A stretch of 64,000 nucleotides of DNA from Pachyseris speciosa (lineage: Eukaryota; Cnidaria; Anthozoa; Scleractinia; Pachyseridae), in assembly GCA_016490735.1 (NCBI GenBank), contig JAEMWC010001186.1:118501-182500 (forward strand), read 5' to 3'. Below, piece by piece: positions 49,431 to 61,100 of the stretch (positions within the stretch are counted from its first letter, which is position 1; every line of letters starts with the position of its first letter). The translations under genes were made by a program, and so were the position numbers. The notes under the pieces are model-generated. The model searched no databases and was not told where the DNA came from. It saw nothing but the letters and a program-made list of their open reading frames with translations.

Positions 49431-52400
49431 GCGATGGCGATGGCGATGGCGATGGCGATGGCGATGACGATGACGATGACGATGATGATAACCGAACAAA
49501 TCGGCAACGTAATCTAGAATTATAAGCTGCTATGCTGAAGATGGGAAAAAAAGAAGGGGGAATTGGCAAATGTTCCAAAGCAGAGACACTGGGGACCCCA
49601 TTGGACGGAGGTATGGAAAAAAACTCCATGGAGGCAATACGATAGTATTAACTAATTTGCCTGTTTCGTGCTTCTCTTAATTATTTTTCCCCATATAACA
49701 GTGAAACTTAAGGGTAAATAGTATAAATAATACGAATGTTTTCTTTGACGCCTACACTGAGTTGGTGATGAGGTCACTTAACGTGGTATCAGATCATGAT
49801 CTTGGATCCGCCATCTCAGGCTTCTGTATTACCGGAAAACTTTGCCAACAGAAGATCAAAATCAGCAGATGAACACTAAACGATCTCAGAAACACAAGGA
49901 TATTCTTCTTTCAGAAGAAACTGTGCGGATATCATCAGTTTTCTTAAATTCCGAAATAGAAACTGGTCGAATTTGACGGTGTTCAAAAAGTTCAAAAACC
50001 GCGCGTCTGCAGATTCCCCTCCTCAATCTCAACCTCCCACCACCCAATTAGCCTGCGTAGCAGTCGATTCCTTGCCAAACACTGCGCGGGCAGATCGAGC
50101 CAGCTAGCGGGCGAACGAGCGTGACACTAGGGTGAGCAAAAAAATGGAAAAAAGCGGGGAGGGGGTGGGGGAAGAAGGAATCGCCTGCAGTCAATCCCAC
50201 ACATTTTACCGAACGCCGTTCGCCCACGAACGGGGATTTGATTGGTTAGTAGCCTGTCAGTCAAGAAGTAAATCAGAAATTTGACAGTTCATGCATCCGA
50301 CATCAGAAAAACGACGAACTGAGGAATCTTTCAAATTTTCTGTTCAGGAAACGTTGAATGATCTTTCCCAAAACGGTAAACATATTCGGCTGAAACCGGA
50401 GCCTGAGGCCTGCAATTTTACCAGCTGGCTTTGGTAAAAGCGCCATCTATCAGATACTTGCGAGAGTCAAGGAGAAAATTTCTAAAGAATCTGTCCGTGT
50501 TCTCGCGATCTTCAGAGCTTGATTGAAGATCAAATAATGTAGGCGAAATCCATGGACTTGACTGCGAATTCGTTGCCACAAGCTTCCCTTGTAGATGTAG
50601 GAGCGGGAAATTTCAGTTGCTAACTCGTCCACGGAAAATTCGCTGGAGAAAGAGTTTCAGTGTTGGTTATTTCACCATTATTCGCTGTCGCTAAACGGTA
50701 CTCGCTTCGCTAAATTCCATTTTGTTGTCGTTAATATACATCCACTATCGCTAAAAGCCATCATTTCCTACCGCTAAATAATCCATTTGCTGTCGCTAAA
50801 GACTCCTTCGCTATCGCTAGATGCTCTCCTTTCAGTGTCCTTTGCCAACGCCATAACTTACATTCGCTGTCGCAATAAATACTCCTTCACTATCGCTTGC
50901 AAAAACTCATTTGCTATCGCTAAATTCCATTCGCTTTCGCTGATACTCCTTCGCTATCGCTAAAAGCCATTCACTATTGCAAAAACTCATTTGCTGTCGC
51001 TAGAAATACTCATTTGCCATCGCAAAAAATTCACGCAGTATTTGCTTGCCGGTTGTGAAAAAGATTTACCTGAGGTTAATTATGATTGGTTCTAATTTGA
51101 CAGTTGGTGTCCCAAGGGAGCGCGGCATTTATCTGGGCGTTCGGTAAAATGTGTGGGACTGACTGCAGGCGATTCCTTCGCCGCCCCACCCGCTCCCCGC
51201 TTTTTCCCAATTTTTTTGCTCACCGCAGTGTCACGCTCGTTCGTCCGCTTGCTCGCTCGACCTCCCCGTGCAGCGTTTGGCAAGGAATCGACTGCTACGC
51301 AGGCTACCACCCAATCTCAACACCCCTCTCTCTCCCCCTCTCCCGCTCCTCCCCCCGCCCATACACACACACACACACACACACACACTCAGCCTCTCAG
51401 CGCGTTGTAGAAAGATTTAACATATTTGCCTCCCAAACTGAAATCAGAAATTTTCAAATAAAAGTTAATTAAATGCTTCAAAACTTACATATCAAGATTA
51501 TAACGCCCAAGTTTGAATGCCTCTGGTTCAATTATTTTTGTGGGATTATCAGACAGCATTCTAAAGACACAAAATTGCATGATAAATTATATATGCCACA
51601 TTTCCAGTTAAAGCAATTATTAAGAAAATGTTCATGGACAGGTGCTCTGAGGACACCAGCCATGGAACTTCATGAAAAATAAAATTGAAAGATATTTTTA
51701 ATAATAATTTTCAAAATTATCGCGCGCTGATTGGTTCCCTTTGGGGAGCAGGGATGGCATAGTGGTTAGGCCACTCGCCTCCCACCAATGTGTCTCGGGT
51801 TCGATTCCCGGACTCGGCGTCATATGTGGGTTGAGTTTGTTGTTGGCTCTCTACTCTGTTCCGAGAGGTTTTTCTCCGGGTACTCCGGTTTTCCCCTCTC
51901 CTCAAAAACCAACATTTCCAAATTCCAATTCGATCCGGAATTTCGAGGGCCACAGGTTTGTCAGTCATAGACTGTTAAGTGCTACCCTCGGTAAAAACAA
52001 AGTTATTATTTATTTATTTACTTATTTATTTATTTATTTCTTTATTTATTTATTATCATCAATAAGAGTGCAGACAACTTTAATTTCTGAGAAAATTTGT
52101 ACTAAGATGGAGTAGGGCGACACCCAAGACTTTAATATTGTTCTTAACTTTAGTTTTGTTGATGACACCCGCCCTGACTGGGAAAAAAGGGCTAGAATTA
52201 TCATATGCTGAGCTCGTCTCTTATGTAGAAGCTCCTGAAAATGAAGCAACTGATAGAAAAACAAGCATATTTTGCGAATTAAGCGGAGACGGCTTTCAAG
52301 AAATTGTTTGAAACGCTGATTCCAAAGGCTCTAATCGCAACATATGTTAAAGTGGTTTGTGAAGATTTTCCAGGTAAACACACGATAACAATTCTAACAG

Positions 52401-55162
52401 TCCAGTCTCTTTCGAAATAAAAGATTTATTATACTTCTTGTTTTAAAAAAAAGTTTTGCCAGCAACAAAAAACGTTAAAAACTCCTCGTAAACTGTTTAT
52501 TAGATATCGACGTACGTTCTGTTAAGTTTCCAGCCTGCTGCTCTGAACATGAACTAAACAAAAACCCATGCTCGGAATGACTGAGGAAGAGCCAGACGAA
52601 AGCCTTCGACGCTTTTAGGTCGAGGCACGGACCTAAACATCAGATCGTATTTTGAATTTTATTCAACTTTCTGCAGCAAGTGAAGATTTTAATTTATGCG
52701 AGGCATAGGTCTCACGTCAAACTGTCAGGGGCACCAAACGAGCCAAATCAACCAAAAGCTGTAGAATAACATTTTTAAGTACCTTATGATGTTTGAAGTC
52801 TGTTTAAAGTGATGTTTTCGTTAGCTAGAAGAATTTGGTCTATTCGGATTCCCTAGCTGAAATTTTAATTTCCCGAAAAGTGTCAGGAAACAAAATCTTC
52901 CTTTGAGAAAATGTTAGCTGAAATGAACTTTCCACGAACTTTCAAGGGAACTATCTTCTTTTCGAAAATGCTAGCTGACGTTTTTGACTGCCAAAATCAG
53001 GAATTGCGACCTTTCCGAAAACTTCAGGGACTACGATTTGCCCATTGCGACTCTTTTAGGCCATGTTTCAGTTACGACAATCCGCGTGCACTCTTTAATT
53101 TAGGCAGAAAGCCTAAGGCGAAGTACAGAACAGATATCTACCGAAACTTGTCGTTGGGTGCCCCTGAACTGTCAAGTTTTTAGCCAATGAAAGTTGCTTA
53201 CCTGTTGTAAATAGCCAATCAGAAAGCGAGAAAAACTATTGACAATGTTCGCGTAAGTTGGAATAAAATTTGCTTAAGTTGGAATAAGCATTTTACGAGA
53301 GACGACGAATAGAAAATTTAGTTGGCCAAGAACAACTTTAAAAAATGTCTTCTTTATGCACTACTCAACACTTACATAACCTGCAGCCTCTGTAAGCCAT
53401 AAAATGCACGGAATGGGATGACCTCTAAAAGGTTGTTACTGAGGAATCTGCACAAAATAATAACAATCGCCAACAGAAAATGAAGGATGTTAGAGAGTAC
53501 ATCCGCCAGACACGCCTTATTTCAGCGGTAATTCGTCTTAGATTATTTTTATCTTTCGCGTAAAAGGATGCCCACGTGGGTGTATTTTCATCTCTGTATG
53601 TGATTGGCTATTACCTACCCACTAGGGATTTCCGAGTCTGGCAAGTGATCTAAAAATAACCTGACACGAATTACCTCTGAAATAAGCCGTGTATAGCAGA
53701 TGAACTCTCTAACCCCCGTTATCTTCTCTTGAAATCCCATATTTCATGTCAAAATGTAAAGAATTTTAGTTTAGTCTACTTTACGTATCTAAATTGACAG
53801 CTCCTCTCCTGTAATATCAGCCAAGTATAGTTCGAATAAGCGCTAGTAACTTCTAAACCAATATTTAAGTTCTGTCAGTACCCCCCACCCCACAGACGCC
53901 CATTTGGAGATTCGCTATAGAACTTCGTGGGGGTTAACTTTTGATTCAGGATTTTTGGGGGTTTGCTGGAAGCCCTAGGGATTTTTGCCTCCAATTCGAT
54001 TATTCCCGTCACTTGAAATCCTGAGACCCTTGAAATGCTAAGAAAAGCAAACACTCAGATTATGCAATTGTTTATCATAAAACTACTTATTGATCTCACA
54101 TTTGTTGTTAGGGAAAAAATTGGTACAAAAACGCCATCATTAACCTTCGTTGCTCCTAATTAGCCCTGCTAGGAAGTTTTACCGTTTACTCTACGGTGAG
54201 GTAAGATCTCTACTAAAATGCATAAATCACGGTACACTCACAGATATCGAAGACCTGGGACGCCGCTAAAAGTTTCGTTTGATATGAACGAGATCCTATT
54301 GTTCCGCAAATACCTGACATTTAGAAATTCCACATAGTATTGTTTAATGACATTTCATATCCAAAGGATTTTTTCCAAAAGTTATTGAATACAACTGGAG
54401 ATACCAGATTTGGAAAGCCTTTTTGTACGTTTGACATGTGGACCAGTGACCAAGGTGACAATTTTCTTTTAATGTCCTTCTTAGCATACTATAATTATGA
54501 AGCGTGAGCATGAATGTAAGCAGTTACACAAAAGAGTCTATAAATCGTATAAAATAAATGTCTTCCTAAATATTTCATGTTCAAAGTTACCGAATACATG
54601 CATCTTTATTTCCCCGAACGTCTAACGACAACTATTGAAATATAAACGCATATATGAACATGGAATAGTCCACTGACAGCCTGAAGAGCCTTCCTGAAGA
54701 AAGACCATAAGAAAAAAAAATAAAAGAATAAGACACTTACATATATTTTAAGCTCCGTAAACAGCAGAAGAGAGTTTTCGGAATCTCTGAGATCTTGTTA
54801 TAAGAAAGATCACTACAGGATACAAATCATATTTTTCGTTTGGTTTATTTTGTGTTTGTTCTTGATCCTGAGTTGACGGGGCCTCTTAGTCTTCTGAGAC
54901 TGCTGAATTGTGGGAGGAAGAACACAAATCTCGGACAGGCCAACAAGGAAAAGACCAAAATGGCGTCTAGTTGAGCATTAGCCGACAATCAATGTCCTTT
55001 TACTATTCCCCGGTATAGGTACACCAAATTACACTTCTTAAAACAAATTCAACGGTCTTACAGACGTGCGAGGTTATATGTTCTGACAAATAAGTTGATG
55101 GGAAGGTCATGAATATTGTTCGAGGATAAATGCCTGCAAAAACAAAATATGTATTATTATTA

Positions 55163-55195
<33 letters not shown>

Positions 55196-58100
55196 TTCAT
55201 TTTTAAGAGGAACGCTCCACTAGAAGCTTAAATCTTCCCATCACTCAAGAAATACCTCAAATACCATAATCATGAGGAGACAACGTTTATACTACGTATG
55301 CCTTATATCGTGTGTCGAGTTAGTAGCTGAGATATGCAATGACAGTTATAGAGCATTTGGGAATCATTTATTGGCTATATCAATAACAGTATGTCAAGGA
55401 GTAAATTCTATTTCAAGCTGAACCGTCCAACGTCTTAATCAGACCCACAACTCCATCATTGTAAAAGGCAAAGAGGGTAGGGGTGGTGAGAGTTGCATGG
55501 CCATGATGGGGTCATTCTTTGTATGGCTGCCATATGTGATCTGCCATCGACTATTAGTTCTGTTTCCAGGTAATCACTCACATAAAACCAAAATTTGCCG
55601 GAAGGAATACACTGAAAAAAAAAAATAAGTGTGAATGATATATGAAAAAAATAAAGGGACTTTCTCGTTAACAATCCCGAAATTTTGGTGATGTTGATAT
55701 GACGGTGATGGTAAGGTATTTATATACCGCTCATATCACATAGTCTCGTGGCGGTTTACATCACTGGCCGGGGGACTTGACCAGACTACTTGTGCAGTTT
55801 ACAACTAATGAAGGTGACATACCATGCCTGTCGACCGTCCGTTGCCATGGCACGTCAGGTAAAATAATTTATAAGAAGCAACGTGTTTGCCAGATAGGGA
55901 GATTCTACGCCATTGCCGCACCGGGGTTAAATATCTAGTTTTAAAAAGATGAGACCTGCAAACATACGTGTAAAACTTACAAGGTACTTAAAACTTTAAA
56001 GTTGTAAAACAAATCCGCTGGAATATTTGTAATGTTGTTCGAAGACAGGTCTCTGTAGTCGAAGATATGGTGAAGAATGTGTAATTAGTACATGTAGCAG
56101 ACAGAAAATAAGAGCCATATTTATATATGTCGTGGTTGCTGAATGTTATCCTTGATTTATGTTTTTTTCTCTCTTTGTTTTTAATTAATTATAATGCATT
56201 ACCATATATTACCATACCCAAGGACAAAGGGAGTCCAATTTCAACCAAGGATAAAAGTGAACCATAACACATATAGAAATGTGCTTTAAACTGAACTTGG
56301 TGGATAGCTTAACATTAATTAATAAGATGTGTTTCGTGTAGAGGAAACAAGAACTTTGAAATAGATTGAAATAAATCAAGCGACTCTCGTAGATTTACCA
56401 CTTTTAGTCACCAAATGGAGAACAAAAAATAGAAGTTGTTACAAGCGGCAAGAATAGATTATCAACACACAAGTTGCAAAAAAATGCCTAATGTAACAGC
56501 GCCTTTAATAACACCGGTATGTGTATTCTATAGGAAGCCACATTTACCGAGGTGAATTCGCGCTGTTGCTAAGAGACTAATGTATTTTACGTTAACTATT
56601 TCAAAAACCTACAGAGTTGTCAGTCGTGTCAGGTGTGAAATCACATCCGTGGTTATGCTTTGGATGTCGTTTGACCCTAGGTATCTGAAAGAAAATAAGA
56701 GAAAACGTTTGTGTCAGGCATTTAGGTTATAAAGACAGTACAAGTCGTGCACTTACGTTTCATCACATGGCGCGTTTCAAGCGGATCTCTTATCCAAAAA
56801 CCAGGATATGAAAATAATTATTCAAGACTTCGGGCGTAGGATCCACATCCGTCCACTTTTCATTTAACTGAGTGTAGTGTGAGTTTTCTTACCTCTGTTG
56901 TCTAAAGTCATCACAACTACGTCTTAACAGAGGAAACAAAAGACTAACTTAAGTGCTCTCGTCTAGTACCCTTTTGTAGCAAAGAGTTTTGGCATTTGGC
57001 ACTTTGCCGTTATGTTTTCATTAGTCAGCGGCCACGCTTTTCGTCTTTAGCTAAAATCAATGAAATTAGGGCTATAAAGGCTGTAACGAGAAGCATTGTA
57101 AAAACTTTCATAACTTGTTTACCAATGATTGGGCATTCCTTTGATACCACTTTAAAGGTAATAACGTATAGAGATTGGCAGTAATGGTCCATCAAAATGA
57201 TAGTGCTTAAAGATGCTGGAAACCGGTAGGAGCCACCTTAAGAACTTATTTAAACTTACAAAAGGCTTAGTTCAGTAAGAGTGGAAAAAGTATCTGCCGA
57301 CACATTCTGGATTTTGTTTGAAGTCAGATTCCTACAAACAGAAGGTGTCACAATGTGATTAATTAAGATTAACTATTTTTGAAAATGTGATCACGGCCTG
57401 GTTAGCCATCTAATGTCGAAAAGTCAGACAGTTACACAAGAGGGCGCGCGTGCAAATCATAACACTGGTACTATGTTAATTAATGGCGATGACGATGACG
57501 ATGATGATGAGTGAGAAGATTGGGATGCTGTAGGTGTTGAGGATAATGATGGGGATGAGGGAATCGGTAAGATGAGATGATGATCATGACGACTAAGGCG
57601 ATAACGATGATGACGATGATGATGATAATGATGAGGATGAGGAAGAGGAGGAGGAGGAGGAAGAGGAAGAGAAGGAGGAGGAGCAGGAGGAGGAGGTAGG
57701 GGGAAGGAAGATGACAATGATAATGACGATAAGCATGTGGCTTAGGAGGGCCTTAGGAGGGCGTTGATAATTAGACAACCCTATTCTCGGGAGCATGGTT
57801 CTGTGTAAACTCGAGAATGATGATAGACAGGTGGACAAAACAAAAGTTATATTACTATTGGTCTCACATTTCAACAAAGGCAAGGTGAGATAGTTGAAAC
57901 GTTCGTTTAATAAAAAGTAAGAAGTAACAAGAGTGGAACAAGACTAGACTCATTTTTTAACCGTGTTCTGGTGACCAAGATTAGACGACTGGCACTGGAC
58001 TTGTGAAAAATAAAAAAAATACTAAAAGGAAAGGAATAAGATCTCTCCGTACGTGGGCAAAAGGGTTTCGCATGCCTGTATACCTGTATGTATCAATGAG

Positions 58101-61100
58101 CGTGATTCATTCTTACTTACAGATCTCTTAGAATTATCTGTGAGGCAAACACACCATGAGGTAAAACTTTGATAGCATTTGATGAAAGATAGCTGATGAA
58201 AGTAACAGTTCAAGATAGAGCATGATTTTTATGACCTATTACAGAAACATTCACTCCTATTGTATGAAATTATTGAGGGCGTAAGAGGGAACAAAAACAT
58301 ATTCAATATATTTTTCCTTTGTTTTCCTGATTGTTTTTTGGTTGATTGCTGAGTTGTCTTCTTCTTCTTTTTTATCTTTTCTTTGTTTTCTTATCGATAG
58401 ATGAAGTAAGTACAAATGTTGTCGAAGCGGACCAAACAAAGCTTTGAAAAAATTACGAGTTTCATATTAGAAATGTATATCGTAACTGATAGCTACTCAT
58501 TCTTTAATACGCAATTCAAATATATGATTTTCATATATTCATTCTCACAGAGTTGACATCATTACTCAATTTTCCTTCTCACAGCTCACACTAGGCCTAG
58601 CAGCTGGAAGCCTTGTTCGCAACTTACAGTATATCAAGATTAGTTAGATTGGCAAATATTTTATCGGGTAGAACTGAGATACGGTTTGAAGACAAATCCC
58701 TGTAAGACAAAAATCAAACAATGCCAAAAACAAGTTAAAGTTTCTTGACCGAGGCCAACATTGGTACACCCGTACGGTTAAAGAGGATATACAACATCAA
58801 CAGGGAGAACTGGAATTCCTGAAGCGTGGATGCCCACGATGAAACAAAACAACAGACAATCAGTGACAAAGCGGACGACCGAGCGAACAATTTCTAGGCT
58901 GAACGAAAAGGATCGAGATCCTCCAATCAACAACAGCCTACGCGAGGATCGAAACAGATCAATCATCACCAACCGAGCTGCTAGTTTTAAGGATACACAG
59001 GCAGTCGACACTATTGCCTGATTAGGACCAGCACTATAGCGATTGAAGCGTAACGATCCGGATCATGTGCCTCAATGGTGAGACATCATAATGAATATCA
59101 CATTTCATGTCACTTTAGATTTCCATTCACGGTAGAAATAACAAAATTTAACTGCTGAAAATATAAGAAAAAAGACCGCGGGTGAGGTCAAAGATCCTTA
59201 GCAGTGCAACATGATTATTTTTTAGTTCATTCTAGCAGCACATTTTGAGGGAAGCGAGATCCTGAAGGCTCTTTCCACGCGGATACGTGTAGATGGGCCT
59301 AAGACCCTCTCTTTTTTCGGAACTGAGACCAAGGTGAGTACAAGAGTATTCTTGAACAAAAATAAAACACAAACAGCGGAGATAAACATTGTAAACCAAC
59401 GCATTTTATGTAGACTTGACGTTTCGTATGCTAGGCAACATACATTTTCAAAAGTGATTGTTACAATTTTTGAAAACTGTTTATATACTTTTAATACAGG
59501 GGTCTGGAACCGAGATTAAGAAAAACTATCTTAACAGTAAATATGTAAAAGGATACACCTTATTAATAAAGCAACAACTTCTCACTACTAATGTCAAAAT
59601 GATCCCAAAATGATGTCAAAATGATGTCAAAATGATCCCACTTGATGTTGTGTCCAGTGGTTTTAACGTGATCAGCAATAGCTGATGTGTGGTCATTTTT
59701 AGCGATGGCCTTGAAATGTTCAGTTTTCCTGTCATGAAGTCTTTTTGTCTTCCCAATGTAAAAATCAGTGCAGTCCCAGCAACCGGCCTTATAAATGACT
59801 TTAGACTTCTGAGAGCGGTTTAAGCGGTCCTTGTAAGGAAAGAAAGACTAGATGCGGAGAGTGTTCTGAAAAACTATCTTAATGTTGACGCAGGAGTAGA
59901 AATTGTAAACACATCTCAGGCGTTTAGCGATTTGGTTCCTCTGTAGACCTAAGTAAGGTAACAGGATGATTATATCTTTCTTAGGAACTGTCAAGACTGG
60001 GCTGTTGGGCTTGTTTAGTGAGAAGTTGTTGCTTTAGTAATAAGGTGTACCCTTATTCTTGAACAAGTTTCTATGATTGCATCGTTGCTACGGGATGTAG
60101 CTTGTCCGCACTCATCCATTTTCGTTCTTGTAAGGCAACTTTCTCTCTAAAGAATTGTCTTCGGCCCACACGTACATCTTATCTTATGTTATCTTATCTT
60201 ATCTTATCTTATCTTATCTTATCTTATCTTTAAACAATTTTTCTTTCTGGTAAAATGTTCAAGCTTGTTAATATTTGGTTGGATGGTCACGAGAATCGAA
60301 AATCTGAGCTGGACCACTACCTAAAAGCGCTTGCTGAGAGAATTTTGTCCACCAAACTGATTTCACAGGGAGAGAGGGAGAATTTCAGGATAATTCAAGA
60401 AACGGATAAGTGTGGATGGGCGAAAACGATTGGAAAACGATAACTCTGAAAAAAGAAAAAAAATTCTCCGTTTACAAGTGAAAACCTAAGTCTTGCTATT
60501 TCGCCTAAAATTAGAATTAGAAAAGCAATTGTTTTCTCAGGAAAAGGCGTTTATGACCGCATGTCGGGCAATATTCTTGACCCATTCTGGCCCTTTCCAA
60601 GCCCATGTTTCTTTGTTGCACTGGTTTAGCCGATCTAGATGCGGCAGTCTCAAAAGATCATGCCAAATTTATCTATATTAGCTGGATTAATCGCTGGCAC
60701 TTTCCGTTCCTTGATAAAGGATGTGCAGGGGAGCTGGTGACAGCTTCAAATATAGCCTGTATATATCGTCACATCTTCGACTAGGGAAATTTCGAGATCG
60801 TTGTAAAAACAAAACTAATTATCATTTCCTCTGGAACAGTATTTAAGGTGCATAATATGATATTTTACCACAATTACCAACTGACTCTTTTATGACAGTA
60901 TTCTTACTTACAGAATCCACAAATCTTTTAGCATGCTAAACACTCCTTCCGGTAGAGAAGCAATGGAATTCGAGGACAGATATCTGTGACAAAAATACGT
61001 GATGCCGTTTAAGTTGATTCCTGACATTTGCATGGCGCATCCTTTACTATGCACAATTTATGGCGTAATTAGCGCGCGCTCGTGCACGCACACATTGAAA

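Larger units (their letters stand above)
50050..51306. mobile_element. Fold-back element with RecQ-like scrap and internal minisatellite
   Basis: AGCCTGCGTAGCAGTCGATT at 50050 mirrors AATCGACTGCTACGCAGGCT at 51285-51304. The arms run about 170 bp (including AATGTGTGGGACTGACTGCA on the right and its counterpart near 50190 on the left). Between them are a helicase fragment (50320-50522) and a degenerate minisatellite (50677-51030). Confidence 0.75.

Noticed and set aside
52911..53183. Plus ORF of 90 codons
   Set aside because: Lies inside a MITE and ends in its terminal repeat; no motif.
55456..55674. Minus ORF with FWFYVSDYLETELIVDG as a gene D exon
   Set aside because: Lies between LRR exons, has no clear splice sites and no LRR pattern; inserting it would break the repeat array.
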